From contig JAENJB010000023.1 in assembly GCA_016844565.1 (NCBI GenBank), positions 1-12,108 on the forward strand: 12,108 bases of DNA, written 5' to 3'. The notes beneath the pieces were generated by a model. The model did no database searches. It was not told the DNA's origin and was given only the letters and a program-made list of their open reading frames with translations. Position numbers and translations under genes: made by a program. Below, in pieces: positions 1 to 7,699 of this stretch (its first letter is position 1; every line of letters starts with the position of its first letter). The stretch is from Dehalococcoidia bacterium (GTDB taxonomy: Bacteria > Chloroflexota > Dehalococcoidia > JAENJB01).

Positions 1-759
1 CTCGTTGGAGGCAATAATCTGCCTGTTCCTGGGCCCGGCGGTTCTCCCTCTCCAATCGGTGACCCGACCGCCGGCCTCGCTCACGAAGGCCAGTCCGGCC
101 GCTATGTCCCACGGATAGAGGAAACGGTGGAAATAGAGGTCCAGCCGGCCACACCCGACATAGGCGATGCTCAGAGCTGCCGAGCCCATCGCCCGCAGCC
201 CGTATACCTGCGGCCAGAGATGGCAGACAACGTCGAGCATCTCCCGTCCCCGCTTCGGGTTGTAACCGATATCGTACCCCAGGATGGAATCCTGCAAAGA
301 CGTCTTCCCGGATACGGACACCGGCTTGCCATTCAAATAGGCGCCTCCATCCTTCTCAGCCACGAAGAACTCCCCGCGCACCGGCTCATACACCACTCCC
401 AGCAAGACATCCCTGCCACGCACCAGCGAAATGGTGATACAGAAGAACGGTATGCCGAAGACGTAGTTGTTGGTCCCGTCCAGCGGGTCGATAATCCATG
501 TCAGCGCCGAGCTGCCGGTCAGGTTGCCCGCCTCCTCGGACAGGACGCCGAAGTCGGGGAACTCCTTGCGCAGGACGCCGATGATGGTCTTTTCCGACAG
601 AATATCGACATCTGTCACTATATTCCGTCTGCCTGTTCCCTTTTGAGTCACCTTCAAGCGCCCCTTGAAGTGCCGCATCAGGACTTCCCCGGCCTCCCCC
701 GCCGCCTGAAGGGCGACTTCCCTGGCAGACCTCCCGCTCCGTGATACAGTCTCTCTCAT
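1..759 (-). CDS. Inositol monophosphatase family protein (SuhB-like), 3' end cut by window edge
   Basis: A Mg2+-dependent phosphatase of the inositol monophosphatase/fructose-1,6-bisphosphatase superfamily, probably cytosolic. The visible part is 253 codons from ATG at 759. The family is usually about 255-275 residues, so only a short C-terminus should be missing. The metal-site motifs are all present in order: LSEEAG (Glu75/Glu76), WIIDPLDGTNN (Asp91, Asp94, about residues 88-98) and PWDIAAG (Trp217-Asp218). An in-frame TGA (the argS stop) lies 6 bases upstream of the ATG, so this is the furthest upstream start possible. No strong Shine-Dalgarno is visible, which suggests translational coupling to argS. 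Motifs give the family but not the substrate: inositol-1-phosphate, fructose-1,6-bisphosphate, histidinol phosphate or PAP are all possible in this fold. No frameshift is seen. It is probably the fifth gene of the fakA-degV-recG-argS transcript. Confidence 0.9.
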   Translation of the reverse strand, partial: MRETVSRSGRSAREVALQAAGEAGEVLMRHFKGRLKVTQKGTGRRNIVTDVDILSEKTIIGVLRKEFPDFGVLSEEAGNLTGSSALTWIIDPLDGTNNYVFGIPFFCITISLVRGRDVLLGVVYEPVRGEFFVAEKDGGAYLNGKPVSVSGKTSLQDSILGYDIGYNPKRGREMLDVVCHLWPQVYGLRAMGSAALSIAYVGCGRLDLYFHRFLYPWDIAAGLAFVSEAGGRVTDWRGRTAGPRNRQIIASNE

Positions 760-765
760 ATCAAG

Positions 766-2442
766 TCACATCTTGTCCGGCGCGCCCATGCCCATCAAAC
801 GCAGGGTCTTGGAAAACACCTGCCTGGCTGCCTTCACCAGCTTGAGACGCGCTGCCGTCAGCGCCTTATCATCTGTCACCACCCGGCACTGCATGTAGAA
901 GCTGTGGAACACCGTCGCCAGTTCCTGAGCGTAGTAGGGCAGATAATGCGGCGCCAGCGTAGCGGCCACCGTCTCAATCACCTCCGGGAGAGCTATCATC
1001 TTTCGAATCAGGGAAAGCTCAGGCTCGGCGACCAGCAGGGAGACATCCCCCTCTCCGTAGTCGCCTCCCTTTTCTTCCATGAAGCGCATTATGCTGGCTA
1101 TACGTGCGTGAGCATACTGGACGTAGTACACCGGATTGTCGAGCGACTGCTTCTTGGCCAGCTCCAGGTCGAAGTCCATCTGACTGTCGGCGGAGCGGGA
1201 AAGAAAGAAAAACCGGCAGGCATCGGGTCCCACCTCTTCTATTACCTCACGCAAGGTGATGATCTCGCCGCTGCGCTTGGAGAGCCGGACAGCTTGCTCG
1301 CCGCGCTTCAGCGTCACCAATTGAGAGATGATGATGGTCAGCCGTTTCGGGTCAATGCCCATGGCCTCCACCGCGGTGCGCATCCGTGAGACATGTCCCT
1401 GGTGGTCAGCTCCCCAGATATCAATCACCCGGTCGAAACCGCGTTTCGCGAACTTGTCATAGTGGTAGGCGACATCGGCGGCAAAGTAGGTAGGAGTGCC
1501 ATCCGACCGCACCAGCACATTGTCCTTGTTCTCACCCAGGGCGGTGGACGCGAACCACGTCGCCCCTTCCTTATCCGCCACATAGCCGCCCTGGCGCAAC
1601 ATCCCGATCGCCTTCTCATACTGCCCGCCCAAGTAGAGGTCCTGTTCGCTGAACCAGTTGTCGTACTCAACTTTGAGCAGGCTCAGGTCATCTCTTATCG
1701 CCGCCAGCATGAGCCGCAAGCCGAGCTTGCCCAATTCGGCAACGGCTTCCTTGCGGGCCAGGTCCAGGAGCCTTCGTCCTTCCTTGCCCTTGATCTGTTC
1801 AGCCACCACCTTCACGTAATGTCCCTGATACCCGCTGGCCGGCATTTCAGCCTCCATGCCAAAAGCCTGCTGATAGCGGGTGTAGAGGGACTCGCTGAAA
1901 GCCTCAATCTGACTGCCGGCATCGTTGATGTAGTACTCCCGCTCCACCTTGTACCCCGCTACGGAAAGCACGTTGGCCAGAGCGCTGCCGATCACCGCGC
2001 CGCGACCGTGTCCCACATGGAGGGGCCCGGTGGGATTGGCGCTCACGAACTCCACCTGGACTCTCGCCCCCTTCCCCTGGTCCGTATTGCCATAGGCCTC
2101 TCCGTCGGCCACGATGACCTCAACCTGCTGTTGCAGCCACTGCTCGCTCAGCGTGAAGTTGATGAAACCAGGCGGAGCCACCTCAACTCTGGCTACCTCA
2201 ACCACCGGAGGCAAGAGCTTGACCAGGGCCTGAGCCAAAGCCAGAGGACTCGTCCCGGCAACACGGGCCAGTTTCAATGCCAGGTTGCAGGCGTAATCCC
2301 CCAGCCTGGCATCAGGCGGGTGCTCCACCATTACCTCGGGCAAAGCCCCCGCCGGACAGAGGCCCCTCTGCTGGGCCTCCAGCGCTGCCCCTTTAATAAG
2401 AGACTCTAACCTGTTCTTAAGCAAATCACTAACTCCATTCAC
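766..2442 (-). CDS. argS: Arginyl-tRNA synthetase
   Basis: Class I aminoacyl-tRNA synthetase that charges tRNA-Arg with arginine in the cytosol. The 558-residue length is normal. Domains in order are the N-terminal tRNA D-loop-recognition domain (about 5-95), the catalytic Rossmann fold with ANPTGPLHVGH (135-145, the HIGH-type signature), a KMSKS-equivalent LSKRSG (387-392), and the DALR anticodon-binding domain with YVQYAHARI (about 440-448). It ends in GAPDKM, like the usual ArgRS C-terminus. The start is GTG at 2442, inside the end of recG, giving a 14-base overlap in a different frame. The ribosome-binding site is poor (an AGG directly beside the GTG), so coupling to recG translation is likely. 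The degenerate KMSKS loop is common in ArgRS and is not a defect. A TTG six codons further in could be an alternative start. Confidence 0.97.
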   Translation of the reverse strand: MNGVSDLLKNRLESLIKGAALEAQQRGLCPAGALPEVMVEHPPDARLGDYACNLALKLARVAGTSPLALAQALVKLLPPVVEVARVEVAPPGFINFTLSEQWLQQQVEVIVADGEAYGNTDQGKGARVQVEFVSANPTGPLHVGHGRGAVIGSALANVLSVAGYKVEREYYINDAGSQIEAFSESLYTRYQQAFGMEAEMPASGYQGHYVKVVAEQIKGKEGRRLLDLARKEAVAELGKLGLRLMLAAIRDDLSLLKVEYDNWFSEQDLYLGGQYEKAIGMLRQGGYVADKEGATWFASTALGENKDNVLVRSDGTPTYFAADVAYHYDKFAKRGFDRVIDIWGADHQGHVSRMRTAVEAMGIDPKRLTIIISQLVTLKRGEQAVRLSKRSGEIITLREVIEEVGPDACRFFFLSRSADSQMDFDLELAKKQSLDNPVYYVQYAHARIASIMRFMEEKGGDYGEGDVSLLVAEPELSLIRKMIALPEVIETVAATLAPHYLPYYAQELATVFHSFYMQCRVVTDDKALTAARLKLVKAARQVFSKTLRLMGMGAPDKM

Positions 2443-4900
2443 CCTGCTTATTGCCCCATACCCGGGCCAGCTCCCGCACCAGAGGCTGATGCTCGACCAG
2501 ACCGAAATGGGGATCGCAGGAAAAAAGCCGCAGGGCCTCAGAACGTGCCATCTCCAACAGATTCACATCAGACAGTCTGGCCATGCGTAACTCGGGAAGC
2601 CCGCTCTGCCGCGTCCCAAAGAACTCCCCCGGGCCCCGGAGTCTCAGGTCTTCTTCAGCGAGCGCAAAGCCATCGTGAATCTGCGCTATTGCCCTGAGCC
2701 GCTCTCTCCCCTCCGGCGAAACTTCGCCGGCCAGCAGCAGGCAATAGCTTTCGTACTGCCCCCTGCCCACCCTGCCGCGAAACTGATGCAGCTGAGAGAG
2801 ACCGAAATGGTCGGCCCCCTCCACCAGCATCACCGTAGCGTTCGGCACATCAATGCCCACCTCTACCACCGGCGTCGAGACCAGAACATGGAACTCGCCC
2901 TCGCGAAAGCTGCGCATCACAGCGTCCTTATCGGCTGGCGACATACGTCCGTGCAGCAGCCCCAGTCTCAGAGTGGGGAACACCTCCTGAGATAGACGCT
3001 GATATTCAACCACTGCGGCCTTCGCCTCAATCACCGCCGATTCTTCAATCAACGGGCAAATGAGAAATGCCTGCCGTCCGCCCGCCACCTGCTCCCGGAT
3101 GAAATCGTAGGCCTTCCCACGCTGTTCTGGCTCAAGCCAGCGGGTCTTGACCTTCTGCCGTCCAGGTGGGAGATGGTCGATTACGGACAGGTCCATGTCT
3201 CCATACAGCGTCAGCGCCAGGGTGCGCGGAATAGGCGTGGCCGTCATCACCAGCATGTGTGGGTTGAACCCCTTCTGCCGCAGAGCCGAACGCTGCTCCA
3301 CACCAAAACGGTGCTGCTCGTCCACCACCACCAGCCCCAGCTTCTTGAAATGCACCCCCTTCTGAATCAGCGCATGCGTCCCCAACACTATGTCAACCTC
3401 GCCGGCGGCGATGGCCCGCTGCATCTCCCCCTTCTCCTTCTGGCCCATGCTGCCGGTGAGCAAACCCATGGTTAGCGGACGCGCAAGGACCCCGGTAAAA
3501 GTACGGAGACACTGCCCATCGCCGGAAGCCGTCCCGCAGCCGGAAATGAGACGGCACAGGGTAGCGAAATGTTGTTCCGCCAGTATCTCCGTGGGCGCCA
3601 TCAGGGCCGCCTGGCAGCCATTGGCCACCGCCAGCAGCAGGCCGGCCGTAGCCACTACCGTTTTTCCACTACCCACATCGCCCTCAAGCAAACGGGACAT
3701 CGGGCTCGATTTTCCCAGGTCAACTATGATCTCCTGCCACGCCCTCCGTTGAGCCGATGTCAGCTCGAAGGGCAAGCAAGATAGAAATCGGCCTACCTCC
3801 GGACACTCCACCTGAAAGGCAAGGCCGGCGATGCTCTGCCACTCCCGTTTCCTCGCCACTACTCCCAACTGTAGGAGGAGAAGCTCATCAAAAGCCAGAC
3901 GCTGCCGGGCCTCGTCCTTCCTTTCCTGGCTGTCGGGATAATGGGCCTGACTGATGGCCTGAGGCAGTACGAGCAAATTACACCGCTTTCTCGTCTCTTC
4001 CGGCAGGAAATCTCTCACCCGCACCACCCAGCGGTCCACCACTTCCTTCACGAGCTTCCGCACCGGCCGCGACCATAGTCCCTGTGTCAGCGGATAAACA
4101 GGCACCAGACGACCGGTGTGTACAAGGTCACCCCCTTCCATAAGCTCCCACTCGGGAGACTGGAAGACCTTCCCCCCCTTGTACATGTCAACCCTGCCGC
4201 TGAAGATCACGTGCCCGTTGACCGGCATCCTCCTGGCCAGATAAGGCTGGTTGAACCAGACGGCGCGCATGTTGCCCGTCTCATCCCCCACAGTCGCCTC
4301 GGCGCCCCATCCCTTACCCAATCTCACTTTACGGGCCTCCCAGACGGTAGCGACAAGGGTCTGCTCTACGCCCGGCGCCAGCTCGGCGATGGTCTTGCGC
4401 TGGCTGTAGTCCAGATGGCGCCGCGGAAAGAAGTACAACAGGTCTCTTATGGTCTTCACTCCCAGTCGCGAGAATCGCGCCACCGAGGCTCCGCTGATGC
4501 CGCTGACATTGATGATAGACGAATCCAGACCCGGCGCAGTGTCGGCGACCTGAGGCTTACTCTTTGGAGCTACCGCCCTGCGCACGGGAGCTGACACGGT
4601 AACGTCCTTTCCAGATGACCCACCAGCGCCATCCAGCCATTCACGCATCTCCCCCACCCAATCCCGCCGCTGTTCCTTGCTCAGGGAAGCGTAGCCAGAC
4701 GTCGCCACACCCAGTTCATTGAACTTGCGCAGGAGTACCGGATCCTTGATGCCTTCCCGAAGAGAACCCGCCCACCGGTGAAGAAACACATCGAGTCCAC
4801 CGATTACTGCCTGGTCAGAATAACCGTTCTTGTGCTCTACCTCAAGAATCTTCCGCAGTAGAGTTACCTTGTCCGACAAGACAACTGCCATTTGAACCAT
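2429..4900 (-). CDS. recG: ATP-dependent DNA helicase RecG
   Basis: Branched-DNA translocase that remodels stalled replication forks, Holliday junctions and R/D-loops. At 823 residues it is longer than the roughly 690 of E. coli RecG. The excess is an N-terminal, partly helical extension of about 130 residues ahead of the wedge (OB-fold) domain, which starts near GVKTIRDLLYFFPRR (about 147-161). Thermotoga RecG also carries an N-terminal extension. Helicase motifs are intact: Walker A GDVGSGKT (407-414), Walker B DEQH (527-530), motif III TATPIPRT (553-560), motif V around TPVVEVGIDVPNA, and motif VI QFRGRVGRG (706-714). The ATG at 4900 directly follows the degV TGA with no spacer. A second ATG three codons later (4891) is possible. 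GGAAAG inside the end of degV could serve as a weak Shine-Dalgarno. Its 3' end overlaps argS. Confidence 0.97.
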   Translation of the reverse strand: MVQMAVVLSDKVTLLRKILEVEHKNGYSDQAVIGGLDVFLHRWAGSLREGIKDPVLLRKFNELGVATSGYASLSKEQRRDWVGEMREWLDGAGGSSGKDVTVSAPVRRAVAPKSKPQVADTAPGLDSSIINVSGISGASVARFSRLGVKTIRDLLYFFPRRHLDYSQRKTIAELAPGVEQTLVATVWEARKVRLGKGWGAEATVGDETGNMRAVWFNQPYLARRMPVNGHVIFSGRVDMYKGGKVFQSPEWELMEGGDLVHTGRLVPVYPLTQGLWSRPVRKLVKEVVDRWVVRVRDFLPEETRKRCNLLVLPQAISQAHYPDSQERKDEARQRLAFDELLLLQLGVVARKREWQSIAGLAFQVECPEVGRFLSCLPFELTSAQRRAWQEIIVDLGKSSPMSRLLEGDVGSGKTVVATAGLLLAVANGCQAALMAPTEILAEQHFATLCRLISGCGTASGDGQCLRTFTGVLARPLTMGLLTGSMGQKEKGEMQRAIAAGEVDIVLGTHALIQKGVHFKKLGLVVVDEQHRFGVEQRSALRQKGFNPHMLVMTATPIPRTLALTLYGDMDLSVIDHLPPGRQKVKTRWLEPEQRGKAYDFIREQVAGGRQAFLICPLIEESAVIEAKAAVVEYQRLSQEVFPTLRLGLLHGRMSPADKDAVMRSFREGEFHVLVSTPVVEVGIDVPNATVMLVEGADHFGLSQLHQFRGRVGRGQYESYCLLLAGEVSPEGRERLRAIAQIHDGFALAEEDLRLRGPGEFFGTRQSGLPELRMARLSDVNLLEMARSEALRLFSCDPHFGLVEHQPLVRELARVWGNKQGEWS

Positions 4901-5740
4901 TCACTGGCTTTCCAGCAAGGCAACCCCGACTGCCCGCGGCCCAATGTGGCTGCCCAGTACCGGCCCGAACCGTGCCCGGTACATCTTCTCTTTCGGGAAG
5001 ACGGGAGCCAGCATCTCAACGAGCTTCTCCACATCCTCCCCATCAGTGCTGTACACCACGGCCAGCTCATCAACCCTGGGATACTTCTTCACCAGGTCGC
5101 AAATGGTGTTCAGTCCCCTCGTACGATTGCGCATACGCGCCAGGGGATACACCTCTCCTTCCTTGACCTCGAGGAGAGGCTTAACATTGAGCAATGTCCC
5201 CAGAAAAGCCTGCGCCTTCCCGATACGTCCGCCACGGTGGAGGTACTCCAGGGTGTCCAGCAGCCCGAACAGATGAGCCTTCGGGATAGACCTGGCGACC
5301 ATCTGCGATAGCTCGTCCAGGCTGGCGCCGGCTTTCGCCGCCTTAGCTGCTGCCACTACCTGAAGGCCAAGCCCCAGCGAGGTGGACAATGAATCGACTA
5401 TAGCCACGTTACACTTGCTTTGAAGGCGCTCTTTCCCGAGCAGCGCCGAGTTGTACGTGCCGCTGAGTTTGGCAGAGATATGAATAGACAGGATTTCGTT
5501 AGTTTCGAGCGCGAGCCTGCTGTATACTCCGTAAAAATCGCCCGGCGAGGGGGCGGTGGTGGCAGGGAACAGCGCACTCCTGGTCAAACGGCGATAGAAG
5601 TCCTCCACTTCCAGGTCCACACCATCGCGGAACAACTCCTCACCGAAACGCACGTACAGGGGTACCACGACGATATCCAGCGAGCGGACCACCTCAGCAG
5701 GCAGGTCCGCCGTCGAATCGGTAACTATCTTCACTACCAT
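4901..5740 (-). CDS. degV: DegV family fatty-acid-binding protein (FakB-like)
   Basis: DegV/FakB proteins bind a single fatty acid in a buried tunnel and present its carboxylate to the kinase FakA. The ATG at 5740 gives 279 residues beginning VKIVTDSTADLP, the usual DegV N-terminus, and has a GAAAGG ribosome-binding site 7 bases upstream. A longer reading from GTG at 5767 (288 aa) lacks family support. Motifs seen are DSTADLP (8-14), FPATTAPSPGDF (58-69), HISAKLSGTYNSA (87-99, the Ser/Thr-rich fatty-acid carboxylate site) and a C-terminal GSHIGPRAVGVALL. The upstream neighbour is a FakA-like kinase on the same strand, which supports a FakB role, although DegV paralogues differ in fatty-acid preference and this cannot be read from sequence. 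The TGA stop abuts the recG ATG, so the two are likely coupled. No signal peptide is seen, so it is cytosolic. Confidence 0.93.
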   Translation of the reverse strand: MVVKIVTDSTADLPAEVVRSLDIVVVPLYVRFGEELFRDGVDLEVEDFYRRLTRSALFPATTAPSPGDFYGVYSRLALETNEILSIHISAKLSGTYNSALLGKERLQSKCNVAIVDSLSTSLGLGLQVVAAAKAAKAGASLDELSQMVARSIPKAHLFGLLDTLEYLHRGGRIGKAQAFLGTLLNVKPLLEVKEGEVYPLARMRNRTRGLNTICDLVKKYPRVDELAVVYSTDGEDVEKLVEMLAPVFPKEKMYRARFGPVLGSHIGPRAVGVALLESQ

Positions 5741-5747
5741 ATCAATA

Positions 5748-5753
5748 CCTTTC
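5748..5753 (-). promoter_or_regulatory. Ribosome-binding site that fixes the degV start
   Basis: On the minus strand GAAAGG lies 7 bases before ATG 5740. It falls inside the longer GTG-5767 reading and argues that the true start is the ATG, which also matches the conserved N-terminus of DegV proteins. Confidence 0.7.
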
Positions 5754-5772
5754 AGGACACCATCCACTACCA

Positions 5773-5796
5773 GGGCGCCCCGGGGGACGAAGTCCC
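5773..5796. repeat. Cluster of GC-rich palindromes upstream of degV
   Basis: Three small dyads sit together: GGGCGCCC (5773-5780), CCCCGGGG (5778-5785) and the hairpin GGGAC-GAA-GTCCC (5784-5796). No T-tract follows on either strand, so this is not a classical intrinsic terminator. It lies between the interspersed repeat at 5805-5830 and the degV start, in the untranslated or leader part of the transcript. It may attenuate or protect the mRNA, or be the edge of a larger repeat unit. Confidence 0.5.
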
Positions 5797-5804
5797 TACC
5801 TTAT

Positions 5805-5830
5805 GTCATTGCGAGCGAAGCGAAGCAATC
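5805..5830. repeat. Interspersed repeat motif (GCGAGCGAAGCGAAGCAATC type)
   Basis: The plus strand here reads GTCATT followed by GCGAGCGAAGCGAAGCAATC. I recognise this as the core of a short intergenic repeat scattered through many bacterial genomes. When wrongly translated it gives the peptide CHCERSEAI, which recurs in spurious ORFs. The ends form a small inverted repeat, ATTGC (5808-5812) with GCAAT (5825-5829), and the centre repeats the unit GCGAA. It occupies the fakA-degV gap together with the GC-rich palindromes. Its function is not established. Candidates are a REP/MITE-like relic or an mRNA hairpin. Only one copy is in this window, so its repeated nature rests on my recognition of the motif. 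Confidence 0.65.
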
Positions 5831-5893
5831 ACGGGAAGTCTTCTCTCTCGTTTTCAAGGACATAGGGCAAGGAGAGACGTTCGTATACATTCA

Positions 5894-7522
5894 TCACTCG
5901 ACAGAAATCAGGTAGTTGTAATGCGGCTGTGCGCCGCAGACCACCTCTACCTCCACCCCGGGGTACCTCGAACGCAAGACCTCCGCTATCCCCTCGGCCT
6001 CCGAGCCCTCGGTATCCGCACCATAGTAGATAGTGATGACCTCGCTGCCGTCCTGCAGTGCCTTGCCCACGACCTCCTCCACCAGCAGCTTCATATCGTC
6101 GCCGGCAGCCACCAGCTTGCCATCGAGAAAACCTATTGGCTGCCTCCTCTTCACGCGACCCCCGTTCAGCCTCGCCGGCCGTGCCGCCCGGGTGATCTCG
6201 ACCGTCCTCACGGCTGAACACGCCTTCTCCATAGCTTCCACGTTGGTCTTCAGACTAGCTCCGTAATCCAGAGCCAGCAAGGCTGCCACCCCCTGCGGTA
6301 TGCTCTCGGAGCACACTAAAGCTACCTTCTTCTTGGCCAGCGCAGGCACCTGCTTGGCGGCAGGAACAACATTCTTGTTGTTCGGCAAAAGGATAACGCT
6401 GTCCGCAACCACAGATTCGACAGCATGGAGCAGCTCTTTGGTACTTGGATTCATGGTCCGTCCGCCGGAGACTACAGCCGTGGCCCCCAGGCTCTTGAAG
6501 ACCTCGGCCAGGCCATCTCCGGACACCACCACCACGGTGGCGATATTGACCGGAGGCGCTTTGACCTTCTGCATCTGGATAAAATCCTTGTGCTGGTCAT
6601 CTATGTTCTCCACCTTCACCTGGTGGAGAACACCGACGGAAGTGGCCACATGGATGACACCTCCAGGGTCGAAGGTATGAATGTGCACCCTCACCAGGGA
6701 ATCATCCCCTACGACCATGAGCGAATCACCTCTCCGCTGCAACCTTCTCCTCAGCCTGACAGTGTCGAGCTTCTCTCCGCGAAGCAGCAGTTCAGTGCAG
6801 TACCCCCAGGTATGTGCCTCCTCGGCCGCCATCGGAGGCAACCGTGTGGCATGAGGCAATCCGCTGGTGGCGAGCATCGGGCGCCGGTACTGTAGCTCCT
6901 CTCCTTCCCCCTTCAGATGGGCGAGAGCACCGTCGAGCAACACGTAGAGGCCCTGTCCACCCGCGTCCACAACTCCGGCCTCACGCAACACGGCCAGAAG
7001 CGCCGGAGTACGCGCCACCGAATCCTTCGCCGCCCGCACCACAAAACCCATCACCGTTATCAGGTCATCACTTATCTCAACGGCGCCCCTTGCGCCTTCA
7101 GCGACATCGCGAATCACCGTCAAGAGCGTCCCCTCCACCGGACGGTTCACACCCTTGTACGCTTTGACGGAAGCCACCTGAAGAGCCCGGGCCAGGTCCT
7201 CGACCGCGATGGACTTCTTTCCGCTAAGGGACGAAGACAGGCCGCCAAAGAACTGTGAGAGGATTACACCGCTGTTCCCCCGGGCCCCCAGCAAAGCCCC
7301 AGAAGCCATAGCCTGCACCACCTCACCAGCACCGTCTCCCACCCTGTAGGCCTCATCCATCGCAGCTCGCATGGTCAACAACATGTTTGTACCTGTGTCC
7401 CCATCGGGAACCGGGAAGACGTTAAGCGCATCGATTTCGCCAGCGCTCTTCTGCAACCATGCGGTGCCGGCGGCGAACATATGCCTCATCAACTCACCAT
7501 CCCAGGACGTAAGCGCTTTCAT
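5894..7522 (-). CDS. fakA: DAK-domain fatty acid kinase FakA-like (YloV family)
   Basis: ATP-dependent kinase of the dihydroxyacetone-kinase-like YloV family. The characterised member FakA phosphorylates fatty acids held by DegV/FakB proteins, making acyl-phosphate for PlsX/PlsY and phospholipid synthesis. At 542 residues it is near the family's usual 550. The DhaL-like nucleotide domain is N-terminal, with DALNVFPVPDGDTGTN (31-46, Mg/ATP-binding aspartates), GARGNSGVILSQ (79-90) and DAGGQGLYVLLDG. The middle and C-terminal domains end in YNYLISVE, typical of YloV proteins. The start is ATG at 7522; the next upstream in-frame codons lead to a stop with no other start. The nearest strong Shine-Dalgarno, AAGGAG (7537-7542), is 14 bases away, which is unusually far. 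The neighbouring degV supplies a FakB-type partner. A promoter reads into it from the rpmB gap. No Asp23 gene precedes it, unlike in Bacillus. Confidence 0.93.
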   Translation of the reverse strand: MKALTSWDGELMRHMFAAGTAWLQKSAGEIDALNVFPVPDGDTGTNMLLTMRAAMDEAYRVGDGAGEVVQAMASGALLGARGNSGVILSQFFGGLSSSLSGKKSIAVEDLARALQVASVKAYKGVNRPVEGTLLTVIRDVAEGARGAVEISDDLITVMGFVVRAAKDSVARTPALLAVLREAGVVDAGGQGLYVLLDGALAHLKGEGEELQYRRPMLATSGLPHATRLPPMAAEEAHTWGYCTELLLRGEKLDTVRLRRRLQRRGDSLMVVGDDSLVRVHIHTFDPGGVIHVATSVGVLHQVKVENIDDQHKDFIQMQKVKAPPVNIATVVVVSGDGLAEVFKSLGATAVVSGGRTMNPSTKELLHAVESVVADSVILLPNNKNVVPAAKQVPALAKKKVALVCSESIPQGVAALLALDYGASLKTNVEAMEKACSAVRTVEITRAARPARLNGGRVKRRQPIGFLDGKLVAAGDDMKLLVEEVVGKALQDGSEVITIYYGADTEGSEAEGIAEVLRSRYPGVEVEVVCGAQPHYNYLISVE

Positions 7523-7596
7523 CTCTCTCTTTGGAACTCCTTCATTGACCTCTCAACTCCACCCCTCTACAACTCCGGTTGCTGAACGACCGCTCC

Positions 7597-7625
7597 TTGC
7601 TTGAGCCACAGAACTGTGCTATGAT
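7597..7625 (+). promoter_or_regulatory. Predicted sigma-70 promoter of rpmB
   Basis: TTGCTT (7597-7602) and TATGAT (7620-7625) are separated by exactly 17 bases. The -10 matches the consensus at 5 of 6 positions and the -35 at 3 of 6. Transcription would start near 7632, leaving a leader of about 68 bases before rpmB. No experimental support is available. Confidence 0.6.
7607..7618. promoter_or_regulatory. Dyad CACAG-AA-CTGTG in the rpmB promoter spacer
   Basis: Perfect 5-bp inverted arms flank two central bases, placed between the -35 and -10 of the plus-strand promoter. A protein bound here would cover that promoter and the start region of the opposing one. It is short enough to be chance, so the operator role is inference. 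Confidence 0.3.
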
Positions 7626-7627
7626 TC

Positions 7628-7638
7628 GTAAACTTTAC
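7628..7638. promoter_or_regulatory. Dyad GTAAA-C-TTTAC over both transcription starts
   Basis: An 11-base palindrome with a single central base. It covers the -10 element of the leftward promoter (7632-7637) and the predicted start of the rightward one. It could be an operator for both, or a by-product of the AT-rich -10 region. Confidence 0.3.
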
Positions 7639-7660
7639 ACTAAGCTAATTCGCCAGTCAA
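7632..7660 (-). promoter_or_regulatory. Predicted sigma-70 promoter of the fakA-degV-recG-argS operon
   Basis: On the minus strand TTGACT (7655-7660) and TAAAGT (7632-7637) are 17 bases apart, matching 5 of 6 and 4 of 6 consensus positions. Transcription would start near 7625, giving a leader of about 100 bases. The element overlaps the start region of the rpmB promoter, so two polymerases could not occupy both at once. Confidence 0.6.
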
Positions 7661-7699
7661 CGGGATTTCCAGTGATTTCGATCCAGGATTGGGTTAACG

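Noticed and set aside
387..392. Possible inactive arginyl-tRNA synthetase because KMSKS reads LSKRSG
   Set aside because: Positions refer to ArgS residues. ArgRS enzymes commonly lack a canonical KMSKS, and the HIGH motif and both tRNA-binding domains are intact.
127..744. Plus-strand open frame opposite the inositol monophosphatase gene
   Set aside because: The minus strand encodes all the family's metal-binding motifs in order, while the plus frame has none.
1393..2409. Long plus-strand open frame (338 codons) opposite argS
   Set aside because: It lies wholly antisense to argS, has no recognisable motif, and mirrors the codon bias of a GC-rich gene. Similar antisense frames lie opposite recG, fakA, argH, argG and argD.
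5741..5767. Nine extra residues at the DegV N-terminus from GTG 5767
   Set aside because: The conserved DegV start and the GAAAGG site both point to ATG 5740.
5741..5893. Separate promoter for degV in the fakA-degV gap
   Set aside because: TTGCTT and TAAGGT on the minus strand are 19 bases apart and fall within the repeat. The match is too weak to call.
5420..6217. Plus-strand open frame spanning the degV start, the repeat and the fakA end
   Set aside because: It crosses two real genes and contains the spurious CHCERSEAI peptide produced by translating the intergenic repeat.
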